The position numbers and the translations under genes were made by a program. Source: Paraburkholderia fynbosensis (lineage in GTDB: Bacteria > Pseudomonadota > Gammaproteobacteria > Burkholderiales > Burkholderiaceae). From it: a DNA stretch of 64,000 nucleotides. Position 1 is the first letter of the stretch, and the number at the start of each line of letters is the position of its first letter. Location: positions 248,001 to 312,000 of the forward strand of contig NZ_CADIKI010000001.1 of the NCBI RefSeq assembly GCF_902859935.1. The letters are read 5' to 3'. Under the pieces are notes generated by a model. That model saw only the letters and a list, made by a program, of their open reading frames with translations, did no database searches and was not told the origin of the DNA. Below are positions 36,765 to 47,887 of the stretch, piece by piece.

Positions 36765-37196
36765 ATGAGCCTACTCGACACTATCGGTTCCCTGCTTGGC
36801 AAATCCCCCGAAGGCGGCGGTGGCCAGCAAGCGCTGATCGCAGCCGCACTCGAATTCGTCAATAACCAGCCGGGCGGCCTGAATGGGCTGATCGAACGCT
36901 TCAAGGAAAAAGGTCTCGGCGACGTCGTGTCGTCGTGGGTCAGCAACGGCGAGAATCAGCCGATCGCCCCCGATGCGCTGCACAGCGTGCTCGGCTCGGA
37001 CACCGTGACCAACCTCGCGGCGAAAGCCGGCGTGGAACCGGATCAGGTCTCGGGCCTGCTCTCGCAAATCCTGCCGCACGTCGTCAATGCGGCAACACCC
37101 GAAGGCGAAGTGCCGGCCGAGGGCAAGCTCAATGCGACCACGGTGCTCGGCGCGCTCGGCGGGCTGTCGGCGCTGTTCGGCAACAAGAACGCATAA
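36765..37196 (+). CDS. YidB family protein (DUF937)
   Basis: This 143-residue protein matches the YidB/DUF937 family: MSLLDTIGSLLGK, a Gly-rich stretch, then FVNNQPGGLNGLIERFKEKGLGDVVSSWVSNGENQPI and HSVLG. The function of the family is not known. The C-terminus is hydrophobic and Gly/Leu-rich (LGALGGLSALFG). The ATG at 36765 is preferred; the longer frame upstream has unrelated basic sequence. It converges on clpB with a terminator in between. Confidence 0.85.
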   Translation: MSLLDTIGSLLGKSPEGGGGQQALIAAALEFVNNQPGGLNGLIERFKEKGLGDVVSSWVSNGENQPIAPDALHSVLGSDTVTNLAAKAGVEPDQVSGLLSQILPHVVNAATPEGEVPAEGKLNATTVLGALGGLSALFGNKNA

Positions 37197-37251
37197 AATC
37201 ACGCCCGCACAGGCGGGCAGCCTCGCCTGAGCGGCTCGTCGATCAGACAAA

Positions 37252-37288
37252 AAAAAGCGGCAACGAAGTCACCTTCGTTGCCGCTTTT
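37252..37288. terminator. Bidirectional terminator between the YidB gene and clpB
   Basis: The stem AAGCGGCAACGAAG/CTTCGTTGCCGCTT with a four-base loop is flanked by A8 on the left and T4 on the right. It suits both convergent genes. Confidence 0.85.
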
Positions 37289-37336
37289 GCATACTGGCGG
37301 TGCGGCTCGATCACCGCCGCAACCGCGCTTCACCGC

Positions 37337-39934
<2,598 letters not shown>

Positions 39935-39963
39935 CAAGAGACCTCCAATTTCGATTACCACCA

Positions 39964-39991
39964 AAATGAGGCGTTTTATTCAGGTTTCAAG
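39964..39991 (-). promoter_or_regulatory. Putative sigma32 (heat-shock) promoter of clpB
   Basis: On the minus strand CTTGAA (39986-39991) is followed after 14 bases by CCTCATTT (39964-39971). This closely fits the sigma32 consensus CTTGAAA-N(11-16)-CCCCATnT. It lies about 30 bases before the clpB start codon. Confidence 0.75.
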
Positions 39992-40063
39992 CACTTTTTC
40001 GCGTCCAGCGGCAACTATTTAACATTTGAGCGAAACAACTGTCCGCGCCCCGTTTGAGGCCGC

Positions 40064-40576
40064 CTACGCACCGCCGTCGGCCGGCGCTGACGCCGGCATC
40101 GGCGCCGACGCGACCGGTAAGATCGGGATCGCACCGTTCATGCCGAGCAGCGCGGCCAGTGCGCCTTGCGGCTGCGTGATTTCGCCGATCGTATGCCGGT
40201 CGAGCTCGGCGAGAAAAGCATCGCGCGCCGCCTGAAGCGCCGCGCGCAGACGGCATTGCGGCGAAATCACACAGGGCCGGTGCTCGCCACGCTGGTCGGG
40301 CATGCAGGCGACCAACGCGAAGTCACTTTCGGTCGCGCGCACCACCTCGCCGACGGTCAAATCACGGATATGTTCGACAAACCGCAGACCGCCGTTGCGC
40401 CCTCGCACGGTCTCGACCCAGCCGCGTTCCGCGAGTTGCTGCACGACCTTCATCAGATGGTTGCGGGATATCCCGTAGGCTTGCGAAATATCCTGAATCG
40501 TCGACAACGCATTCCCCTGGACGGCGAGGTACAGCAGGACGCGTAGTGAGTAATCCGTATAATCGGTCAGTCGCAT
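40064..40576 (-). CDS. nsrR: Rrf2 family regulator, probable NsrR nitric oxide sensor
   Basis: This 170-residue protein has the Rrf2 winged helix at its N-terminus (MRLTDYTDYSLRVLLYLAV; recognition region ISRNHLMKVVQQL). Three cysteines (91, 102 and 108) and Asp8 match the [Fe-S] ligands known for NsrR (three Cys plus Asp8 in Streptomyces). The spacing between the first two cysteines is ten residues, longer than the usual five. The last 30 residues are Ala/Pro-rich. An NsrR-box-like dyad and a divergent globin gene support a nitric oxide role. IscR-like function is less likely as no isc genes are near. Confidence 0.75.
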   Translation of the reverse strand: MRLTDYTDYSLRVLLYLAVQGNALSTIQDISQAYGISRNHLMKVVQQLAERGWVETVRGRNGGLRFVEHIRDLTVGEVVRATESDFALVACMPDQRGEHRPCVISPQCRLRAALQAARDAFLAELDRHTIGEITQPQGALAALLGMNGAIPILPVASAPMPASAPADGGA

Positions 40577-40659
40577 AGGACAGGTCACGAAGGGCGCAAG
40601 CCGCGATCCTGGAGATAACCGCGTCGATGCAAGGGTTGCCGGTGGCCGCCGCTTCACCC

Positions 40660-40682
40660 TAAGATGCAGGCAATAAGCATGT
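40660..40682 (+). promoter_or_regulatory. Putative NsrR-binding dyad
   Basis: The 23-base element has half-sites AAGATGCAGGC and ATAAGCATGTT around a central A. The reference NsrR box is two 11-base halves, AAGATGCATTT and AAATGCATCTT, with one base between. About eight of eleven positions match in each half, and the length is identical. It lies 84 bases upstream of the regulator start and 197 bases upstream of the globin start. Confidence 0.6.
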
Positions 40683-40878
40683 TTGGTGATTTTGCCTCGA
40701 CAGGCGGCGTTGATGTGCCGGTAGTAATGGTAACGTTTCCCGCCTCGGTCATTCGTAAGAAAAGCAGGGTATTCGCCGCCCTCTTCCTTTCTTCGCGAAC
40801 GGTTTCACGCCACGCCTGGTCGCCCGTGGCGCCCGTGTGACGCGCCACCATCTGCAGCCGCCTTTTTCTGGAATCAGC

Positions 40879-41418
40879 ATGAATCCGTCTTTTCCCGCCG
40901 CGCCCGCGGTCGAGCGCGCCGCCGAGCCGACCGAAGCGAACATCCGCGAACTCGTGTACGGCTTTTACGATCGCGTGCGCGCCGATCCGCTGCTCGGTCC
41001 CGTGTTCGACGCCACGCTGGCAGGCCGTTGGGACGATCATCTGCCGAAGATGTGTACGTTCTGGGGCAGTCTCGTGCTGGGTGCGAAGCAGTACCGCGGC
41101 AACGTGCAGCAGGCGCATCAGCCGCTTGACGGGGTCGAACCGCAGCACTTCAGCCGCTGGCTGTATCTGTTTCTGGATACGGTCGAGTCCCGCTATCAGC
41201 CGGCTGCGGCAGTGCGCTTCATGGAACCGGCGCTGCGTATCGCGCAGAGCCTGCAGTTGAGCCGCTTCGGTTGGGATTACAAGATTCCGGCGGAACAGCA
41301 GGCGCTGCTCGAACGCGTGGCGCCGAAGCGTCCTCCGCATGACGACGCCGCCCATGCCGCACGTCCGGCGGGCGAGCCGTTTCCAACGCGGATTATCGGT
41401 CAACCGCGCGACGAGTAA
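40879..41418 (+). CDS. Group III truncated hemoglobin
   Basis: This 179-residue protein fits the group III (trHbP) globins: LVYGFYDRVRADPLLGPVF, KMCTFWGSLVLGAKQYRGN, and HQPLDGVEPQHFSRWLYLF with the likely proximal His in the QHFSRWL helix. Group III members are thought to handle nitric oxide or peroxide. The family length is about 130 residues, and here a C-terminal extension of about 35 residues (Pro/Arg-rich) is added. It is divergent from the NsrR-like gene, which suggests NO-responsive control. Confidence 0.86.
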   Translation: MNPSFPAAPAVERAAEPTEANIRELVYGFYDRVRADPLLGPVFDATLAGRWDDHLPKMCTFWGSLVLGAKQYRGNVQQAHQPLDGVEPQHFSRWLYLFLDTVESRYQPAAAVRFMEPALRIAQSLQLSRFGWDYKIPAEQQALLERVAPKRPPHDDAAHAARPAGEPFPTRIIGQPRDE

Positions 41419-41513
41419 ATGACAAGGGGCGTCGTGTGTGCTCGGCACACCCGGTGCACATTGAGCGCGTGCTGGGACCGTGGCTCACCCAGCCCATCCG
41501 TGCTCCGGCGCGG

Positions 41514-41990
41514 CTACTCCTGCGATTGATTCCCCGAGTCGATACCCCACCGCGCCAGCGCGGCGTCGTCGGCGACGCGAGCGTCTACCCAGCGCTCGCC
41601 ACTCCCCGTCCTCTCTTTCTTCCAGAACGGCGCCTGGGTCTTCAGATAATCCATCACGAATTCACACGACGCGAACGCGTCGCCGCGATGCGCGGCCGTC
41701 GTCGCCACCAGCACGATCTGGTCGAGCGGATATAGCTTGCCGACCCGATGCACGATCAGCACCTCGATGCCCGGCCAGCGCTCGCGCGCATTCACGACGA
41801 TCGCCTCCAGCGACTTCTCCGTCATGCCGGGGTAATGTTCGAGCTCCATGGTCTCGACCGTGCTGCCGTCGTTCAGATCACGTACGGTGCCGACGAAACA
41901 CGCAACCGCGCCGACCTTCGGATTGCGCGCGCGCAACGCGGCCACCTCGGCGCTGAGGTCGAAGTCTTCGGTCTGGACGCGAACGGGCAT
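41514..41990 (-). CDS. moaE: Molybdopterin synthase catalytic subunit MoaE
   Basis: MoaE converts precursor Z (cPMP) to molybdopterin using sulfur from MoaD thiocarboxylate. The 158-residue protein shows the family motifs CFVGTVRDLNDG, LEHYPGMTEKSLEAI, HRVGKLYPLD and the catalytic lysines in FWKKERTGSGERWVDA. It follows moaD by about 45 bases on the same strand and is the last gene of a molybdenum cofactor set. The 95 bases to the convergent globin gene hold only a weak short hairpin. Confidence 0.95.
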   Translation of the reverse strand: MPVRVQTEDFDLSAEVAALRARNPKVGAVACFVGTVRDLNDGSTVETMELEHYPGMTEKSLEAIVVNARERWPGIEVLIVHRVGKLYPLDQIVLVATTAAHRGDAFASCEFVMDYLKTQAPFWKKERTGSGERWVDARVADDAALARWGIDSGNQSQE

Positions 41991-42034
41991 CGGCGGCTCC
42001 TGGGCGGGTTGAGGACAGGTGAGCGGCGTCTCGC

Positions 42035-42292
42035 CTAGCCGCCGGTAACGGGCGGGAAGAAAGCGACTTCGCAGCCGTCCGTGACGCGGGTGCCAGCGCC
42101 CGTCATCACATGGTTGCAGGCCATGCGCAGCGCGCGGCCTTCGGCGAGCGTCTCGGCCCAGATGCCGCCGCGCACGCGCAGCCAGGCGCGCACGTCGCCG
42201 ACGGTCGCGATGCCGTCGGGCAGATCGACGGTTTCGTCGGCCAGGTTGAGCGCTTCGCGCACGCTCGCAAAATAGCGGAGTTCAATTTTCAT
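42035..42292 (-). CDS. moaD: Molybdopterin synthase sulfur carrier subunit MoaD
   Basis: This 85-residue ubiquitin-fold protein ends in the double glycine FFPPVTGG, which is activated and thiocarboxylated to carry sulfur to MoaE. The N-terminus MKIELRYFASVREAL is typical. It sits between moeA (34 bases upstream) and moaE, an order that supports one transcript for late cofactor synthesis. Confidence 0.95.
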   Translation of the reverse strand: MKIELRYFASVREALNLADETVDLPDGIATVGDVRAWLRVRGGIWAETLAEGRALRMACNHVMTGAGTRVTDGCEVAFFPPVTGG

Positions 42293-42326
42293 CGGAATGT
42301 CACCGGTCTGCGATGCATGGTCGGCC

Positions 42327-43598
42327 TCAGTTCAGCAATTCGGAAAAGGGAATGAAGCGCACGCTCTCGCCAGCGCTGATCGCGTGATTTGGCGGATTGT
42401 CGATCAGGCCGTCGCCCCAGACCGTCGAAGTCAGCACGGCCGAGCTCTGATTCGGAAACAGATCGAGGCCACCGGTTTCGTTGATCCGCGCACGCAGGAA
42501 TTCGTTGCGGCGGTCGGCCTTGCTCTGCGTGAAGTCCGCGCGCAGCGACAGCGCACGCGGCGCCACGGTTCGCGCACCGGCAAGGCTTAGCACGAACGGA
42601 CGCACGAACAGCAGGAAGGTGGCGAAGCTGGACACCGGATTGCCCGGCAGGCCGATGAAGAAGGTTTCCGCCGACGCCGGTGCCGATGCCCCCGCACTCG
42701 CGCGCGATGCGGCACGGCGCACCGCGCCGAAGGCGAGCGGCTTACCCGGCTTCATTGCGATCTGCCACATCGACAGACGCCCTTCCGCCTCCACAGCCGG
42801 CTTCACATGATCTTCCTCGCCCACCGAGACGCCGCCGCAGGTCAGGATCAGATCGTGAGCCTCGGCGGCCTCGCGCAGCGTCGCGCGGGTCGCGTCGAGC
42901 TTGTCGGCGACGATGCCATAGTCGGTTATCTCGCAGCCGAGCTTCGCCAGCAGACCTCGCAGGGTGAAGCGATTCGAGTTGTAGATCGCACCGGGCTCGA
43001 GCGGCTCGCCCGGCATGGTCAGCTCATCACCGGTGAAAAACACGGCGACCTTGACGCGCCGCCGCACCTCGAGCTGCGCGCAGCCGACCGACGCCGCCAG
43101 CCCCAGCGCCTGCGGCGAGAGCCGCGTGCCGGCCGGCAGAATGACCGAGCCGCTGCGGATGTCCGCGCCCTGCGCCGTGATCCATTCGCCGGCTTGCGGG
43201 GTGTGGAGAATTGTGACCTGATCGCCGGCGGCTTCGGTTTGCTCCTGCATCACGACCGCGTCCGCGCCGGGCGGCACCGTCGCGCCGGTGAAGATGCGCG
43301 CCGCGGTGCCGGGCTGCAATGGCGTGGGCGCGTGGCCCGCGGGAATGCGTTGCGACACCGGCAGGCGGCTCGCGCCCTCGCGTGCGAGGTCCGCGGCACG
43401 GATCGCGTAGCCGTCCATCGCGCTGGTGTTCATCGGCGGCACGTCGAGCGGCGACGTGACGTCGGCCGACAGCACGCGGTTCAGCGCCTCGAGCGTGGGA
43501 ATGGATTCAGTGCCGTCGATCGGGCGCGCGGCGCCAAGCAGGGTCGCCAACGCTTCGGCGGTGGCGAGCATGGCAGCGCGGGGCGTTGGTGTGGACAT
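42327..43598 (-). CDS. moeA: Molybdopterin molybdotransferase MoeA
   Basis: MoeA inserts molybdate into adenylated molybdopterin. The 423-residue protein has the N-terminal DVPPMNTSAMDGYAIRA motif and the MoaB/Mog-like domain with STGDEL-type sequence (here FFTGDELTMPGEPL) and DLILTCGGVSVGEEDHVK. The ending (GESVRFIPFSELL) is the C-terminal domain IV. It lies 168 bases after thrC on the same strand and is followed by moaD and moaE. No gene for the biosynthesis of precursor Z (moaA, moaC) is in the window. Confidence 0.95.
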   Translation of the reverse strand: MSTPTPRAAMLATAEALATLLGAARPIDGTESIPTLEALNRVLSADVTSPLDVPPMNTSAMDGYAIRAADLAREGASRLPVSQRIPAGHAPTPLQPGTAARIFTGATVPPGADAVVMQEQTEAAGDQVTILHTPQAGEWITAQGADIRSGSVILPAGTRLSPQALGLAASVGCAQLEVRRRVKVAVFFTGDELTMPGEPLEPGAIYNSNRFTLRGLLAKLGCEITDYGIVADKLDATRATLREAAEAHDLILTCGGVSVGEEDHVKPAVEAEGRLSMWQIAMKPGKPLAFGAVRRAASRASAGASAPASAETFFIGLPGNPVSSFATFLLFVRPFVLSLAGARTVAPRALSLRADFTQSKADRRNEFLRARINETGGLDLFPNQSSAVLTSTVWGDGLIDNPPNHAISAGESVRFIPFSELLN

Positions 43599-43766
43599 CT
43601 CTGGTGTCGAAGCCGCAGATTAAAAGAACATTGTAGCGGTCGATGCCGTCGGCCTGGGCGGCCGGGCGTGAGGCGCGGGTTCGGCTTGGTGCGATGCGGC
43701 GCTGTGCGGTGCGGCGTGTGCGCTGCGCGAGCCCCCCGGACGCACGCAGCGCGACAACCACCCGGG

Positions 43767-45218
43767 TTACTCGCCCGTGTTCGCCACGACGAAGTCCTTC
43801 ACGCGCCGCACATCGGCCGGCAGCACTTCGAAGCGCTGCGGCAACGATTCGAGCCCCGAGAACGCAGCCGGCCGCTCCGGTTCGCGCAGCAGCGCTTCAC
43901 GGATCGTCTCGCCGAACTTGATCGGTTGCGCGGTCTCCAGCACGATCATCGGAATGCCCGGCTGCAAATGCTCGCGCGCCACTTTCAGACCGTCGGCCGT
44001 GTGCGTGTCGATCATCGTGTCGTAACGCTCGAACACGTCGCGGATCGTCTCCACGCGGGAATCGTGGCTGCTGCGGCCCGACACGAAACCGAACTCGTTC
44101 ACGCGCACGAAATCGCCGCTCGCCGCGAGGTCGAAACCGCCCTTCTCCTCGACGTCGCGGAATAGTTGCAGCACGCGAGCCGGATCGCGGCCCAGCAGAT
44201 CGAACACGAAGCGCTCGAAGTTCGACGCCTTCGAAATGTCCATGCTCGGGCTGCTCGTGTGATACGTCTCGGCCGCCTTGCGCACGCGATAGATGCCGGT
44301 GCGGAAGAACTCGTCGAGCACGTCGTTTTCGTTGGTTGCGACAACCAGCTTCTCGATCGGCAGACCCATCATGCGCGCGATGTGACCCGCGCACACATTG
44401 CCGAAATTGCCCGACGGCACCGTGAACGACACGCGCTCGTCGTTCGACTTCGTCGCCGCGAAGTAGCCCTTGAAGTAATAGACGACCTGCGCGACGACAC
44501 GCGCCCAGTTGATCGAATTGACCGTGCCGATCTTGTACTTCGCCTTGAACTCGTGATCGTTCGACACCGCCTTGACGATGTCCTGCGCGTCGTCGAACAC
44601 GCCTTCAACGGCGATATTGAAGATGTTCGGGTCTTGCAGGCTGTACATCTGCGCGGTCTGGAACGCGCTCATCTTCTTGTGCGGCGACAGCATGAACACG
44701 CGAATGCCCTTCTTGCCGCGCATCGCGTATTCGGCGGCGCTGCCGGTGTCGCCCGAGGTCGCGCCGAGAATGTTCAGCGTCTCGCCGTGCTTGGCCAGCG
44801 CGTACTCGAACAGGTTGCCGATCAGCTGCATCGCCATGTCCTTGAACGCGAGCGTCGGACCGTTCGACAGTTCCAGCAGCGACAGCGGCGCGCCGTTCTC
44901 GACGCCCAGAGTTTTGAGCGGCGTGATCTGCGCGGCGCTCTCGTCGTCGCGCACGTTGCAGTACGTCGCGGCCGTGTAGGTCTTGCGCGTGAGCGCGCGC
45001 AGATCTTCGGCGGGAATGTCGTCGCTGAATTTCGACAGGATCTCGAAGGCGAGGTCCGCGTAAGGCAGCGTGCGCCAGCGCGTCAGTTCGTCGGCGCTGA
45101 CGCGCGGGTATTCGGCCGGCAGGTACAGGCCGCCGTCTTTCGCGAGACCGCCCAGCAGGATGTCCGAAAAGGTGTGGCGCTCGCCGGCTCCGGCGCCGCG
45201 CGTGGAGAGGTAGTTCAT
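43767..45218 (-). CDS. thrC: Threonine synthase
   Basis: ThrC is the PLP enzyme that converts O-phosphohomoserine to threonine. The 483-residue protein is the longer proteobacterial form. The N-terminal NYLSTRGAG and the PLP lysine in NGPTLAFKDMAMQ are seen, with the phosphate-binding GATSGDTGSAAE following. It starts seven bases after the hom stop codon, so hom and thrC are one operon for the last two of the threonine-specific steps. The homoserine kinase gene (thrB) is not here. Confidence 0.96.
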   Translation of the reverse strand: MNYLSTRGAGAGERHTFSDILLGGLAKDGGLYLPAEYPRVSADELTRWRTLPYADLAFEILSKFSDDIPAEDLRALTRKTYTAATYCNVRDDESAAQITPLKTLGVENGAPLSLLELSNGPTLAFKDMAMQLIGNLFEYALAKHGETLNILGATSGDTGSAAEYAMRGKKGIRVFMLSPHKKMSAFQTAQMYSLQDPNIFNIAVEGVFDDAQDIVKAVSNDHEFKAKYKIGTVNSINWARVVAQVVYYFKGYFAATKSNDERVSFTVPSGNFGNVCAGHIARMMGLPIEKLVVATNENDVLDEFFRTGIYRVRKAAETYHTSSPSMDISKASNFERFVFDLLGRDPARVLQLFRDVEEKGGFDLAASGDFVRVNEFGFVSGRSSHDSRVETIRDVFERYDTMIDTHTADGLKVAREHLQPGIPMIVLETAQPIKFGETIREALLREPERPAAFSGLESLPQRFEVLPADVRRVKDFVVANTGE

Positions 45219-45225
45219 AGTGGGC

Positions 45226-46557
45226 CTAGTTCAGCGCTTCCATGCGCAGCTTCGTGACTTGCGAGACGACGGTCTTCAGCGCTTCGATCGTTTTGATCGC
45301 GGCGTTGACATGCTTTTCGACCGTTTCGTGCGTGATCAGGATGATGTCGGTTTCGCCCTTGCCGTTCGCGTCGACCTGCTCCGATTCCTTTTGCAGCAGC
45401 GCGTCGATCGAGATGCCGGTGTCGGCCAGAATGCGCGTGATGTCGGCCAGCACGCCGGTCACGTCCGCCACCCGCAGACGCAGGTAGTAGCCGCTCGTCA
45501 CTTCGTCGATCGGCAGGATCGGCGTGTTCGACAGGCTGTCCGGCTGGAACGCGAGATGCGGCACGCGATGCTCCGGGTCAGCCGTATGCAGGCGCGTCAC
45601 GTCGACCAGATCGGCCACCACGGCCGAGGCCGTCGGCTCCGCGCCCGCACCCTTGCCGTAATACAGCGTCGTGCCGACCGCGTCGCCATGCACGACGACC
45701 GCGTTCATCGCGCCTTCCACGTTCGCGAGCAGGCGCTTTTCCGGAATCAGCGTGGGGTGCACGCGCAGTTCGATGCCCTTCGCGGCGCGGCGCGCGATGC
45801 CCAGCAGCTTGATGCGGTAGCCGAGTTCCTCGGCGTACTTGATGTCGATCGCGGCGAGCTTGCTGATGCCTTCGACGTACGCGCGGTCGAACTGCACCGG
45901 CACGCCGAACGCGATCGCGCTCATGATCGTTGCCTTGTGGGCGGCGTCCACGCCTTCGATGTCGAAGGTCGGATCGGCTTCGGCATAACCCAGTTCCTGC
46001 GCGGCCTTCAGCGCGGTCGCGAAGTCGAGCCCGCGGTCGCGCATCTCCGAAAGGATGTAGTTCGTGGTGCCGTTGATGATGCCCGCGATGTACTGGATGC
46101 GATTGGCCGTCAGCCCTTCGCGCAGCGCCTTGATGATCGGAATGCCGCCCGCCACCGCCGCTTCGAACGACACCATCACGCCGTTGGCGCGCGCCGCTTC
46201 GAAAATTTCGGTGCCGTGCACCGCGAGCAGCGCCTTGTTGGCGGTGACCACGTGCTTGCCGTTCTTGATCGCGCGCAGCACGAGCTCACGCGCCACGCCG
46301 GTGCCGCCGATCATTTCGGCCACGATATCGATCGACGGATCGTCGACCACCGCGTTGAAGTCATCGGTCAGCGCCACGGTGCCGGCTTGCGTGCCGAGCG
46401 CCGCCGTCGCCTTGGCGGGATTGCGCACGGCGATGCGCGCAATCTCGATGCCGCGCCCCGCGCGGCGTTTGATTTCTTCCTGATTGCGACGCAGTACCGT
46501 AAAGGTGCCGCTGCCTACCGTGCCGAAGCCCAGCAGTCCAACTTTGATCGGTTCCAT
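45226..46557 (-). CDS. hom: Homoserine dehydrogenase
   Basis: The enzyme reduces aspartate semialdehyde to homoserine with NAD(P)H, at the branch to threonine and methionine. The 443-residue protein has the Rossmann motif GLLGFGTVGSGTF at the N-terminus, the catalytic Lys/Glu region (GIINGTTNYILSEM, EAVAGGIPIIKALREGL) and a C-terminal ACT domain (about residues 350-440) that normally gives feedback control by threonine. No aspartokinase is fused to it, unlike E. coli ThrA. thrC follows directly, and the aminotransferase gene lies 91 bases upstream. Confidence 0.95.
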   Translation of the reverse strand: MEPIKVGLLGFGTVGSGTFTVLRRNQEEIKRRAGRGIEIARIAVRNPAKATAALGTQAGTVALTDDFNAVVDDPSIDIVAEMIGGTGVARELVLRAIKNGKHVVTANKALLAVHGTEIFEAARANGVMVSFEAAVAGGIPIIKALREGLTANRIQYIAGIINGTTNYILSEMRDRGLDFATALKAAQELGYAEADPTFDIEGVDAAHKATIMSAIAFGVPVQFDRAYVEGISKLAAIDIKYAEELGYRIKLLGIARRAAKGIELRVHPTLIPEKRLLANVEGAMNAVVVHGDAVGTTLYYGKGAGAEPTASAVVADLVDVTRLHTADPEHRVPHLAFQPDSLSNTPILPIDEVTSGYYLRLRVADVTGVLADITRILADTGISIDALLQKESEQVDANGKGETDIILITHETVEKHVNAAIKTIEALKTVVSQVTKLRMEALN

Positions 46558-46648
46558 GCAGCGTGTGTTTTCGAGTAGGTGATTAAAAAGAGACGAGTCT
46601 CGGTGGCGCGCGGAGCAGTGCTTGCCGCGCCGTGCGCCCCATTGTGCG

Positions 46649-47887
46649 TTAGGCCGTGTGACGTTTGCGGTAGCCGTCGAGGAAACGCGCGATCCGGTTG
46701 ATCGAATCCGCGAGGTCGTCCACGTTCGGCAGGAACACGACGCGGAAGTGATCCGGCGTCTTCCAGTTGAATCCGGTGCCCTGCACGAGCAGCACGCGCT
46801 CTTCGAGCAGCAGATCGAGGATGAACTGCTGGTCGTCCTTGATCGGATACACCTTCGGATCGAGGCGCGGGAACATGTACAGCGCCGCTTCGGGCTTCAC
46901 GCAGCTCACGCCGGGGATAGCCGTCAGCATGTCATACGCGAGTTCACGCTGCTTGTACAGACGCCCGCTCGGCACGATCAGGTCGTTGATGCTCTGATAG
47001 CCGCCGAGCGCGGTCTGGATCGCGTACTGGCCGGGCACGTTCGGGCACAGCCGCATCGACGCGAGGATGCCGAGACCCTCGAAATAATCCTTGCCGTGGC
47101 GGCGGTTCTCGCCGGTCAGGCCCGAGATGAACATCCAGCCGGCGCGGTAGCCGCACGAGCGGTAGCTCTTCGACAGGCTGTTGAACGTGACCGTGAGCAC
47201 GTCTTCGGAAAGCGCGGCCATCGACGTGTGCGTCTTGCCGTCGTAGACGATCTTGTCGTAGACCTCGTCGGCGAAGATCACGAGGCCGTGCTGGCGGGCG
47301 ATTTCGATGAGACCGAGCAGCAGTTCGTCCGAGTACAGCGCACCGGTCGGGTTGTTCGGGTTGATGACGACGAGCGCGCGCGTGTTCGGCGTGATTTTCG
47401 CGCGGATGTCGTCGAGGTCGGGCATCCAGCGGTTCGACTCGTCGCAGATATAGTGCACCGGCGTGCCGCCCGCGAGGCTCACGCCAGCCGTCCACAGCGG
47501 GTAGTCGGGCGCGGGCAGCAGCACTTCGTCGCCGTCGTTCAGCAGGCCCTGCAGTGCCATCACGATCAGCTCGGACGCGCCGTTGCCGATGTAGATGTCA
47601 TCCAGCTCGACGCCGTGCACGCCCTTTTGCTGCGTGTAATGCATGATCGCCTTGCGCGCGGCGAACACACCCTTGGAGTCCGAATAGCCGGACGAGCCCG
47701 GCAGATTCAGAATCATGTCCTGAATGATTTCGTCGGGCGCTTCGAAGCCGAACGGCGCGAGATTGCCAATGTTCAGCTTGATGATGCGGTGGCCCTCTTC
47801 TTCGAGCCGCTTCGCGTGTTCGAGGACGGGCCCGCGAATGTCATAGCAAACATTCAGCAACTTGTTGGATTTGAGAATCGGTTTCAC
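46649..47887 (-). CDS. alaA: PLP-dependent aminotransferase, AlaA/AlaT type
   Basis: This 412-residue class I aminotransferase resembles the glutamate-pyruvate transaminases of proteobacteria, which make alanine. The PLP lysine is in SLSKSYRSCGYRAGW, and NIGNLAPFGFEAPDEI and NPNNPTGALYS are family motifs. The start is a GTG at 47887 (VKPILKSNK, the usual family beginning); a GTG three codons earlier is also possible. A longer open frame to 48046 reads as unrelated sequence. It is the first gene before hom-thrC and may share their transcript. Confidence 0.88.
   Translation of the reverse strand: MKPILKSNKLLNVCYDIRGPVLEHAKRLEEEGHRIIKLNIGNLAPFGFEAPDEIIQDMILNLPGSSGYSDSKGVFAARKAIMHYTQQKGVHGVELDDIYIGNGASELIVMALQGLLNDGDEVLLPAPDYPLWTAGVSLAGGTPVHYICDESNRWMPDLDDIRAKITPNTRALVVINPNNPTGALYSDELLLGLIEIARQHGLVIFADEVYDKIVYDGKTHTSMAALSEDVLTVTFNSLSKSYRSCGYRAGWMFISGLTGENRRHGKDYFEGLGILASMRLCPNVPGQYAIQTALGGYQSINDLIVPSGRLYKQRELAYDMLTAIPGVSCVKPEAALYMFPRLDPKVYPIKDDQQFILDLLLEERVLLVQGTGFNWKTPDHFRVVFLPNVDDLADSINRIARFLDGYRKRHTA

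Noticed and set aside
35996..36946. A 316-residue minus-strand frame opposite the ComEA-like and YidB genes
   Set aside because: It runs across two genes and their gap and reads as Gly/Arg/Cys-rich low-complexity sequence.
41436..41450. Short GTGTGC/GCACAC hairpin between the globin gene and moaE
   Set aside because: The six-base stem lacks a T run, so it is not supported as a terminator.
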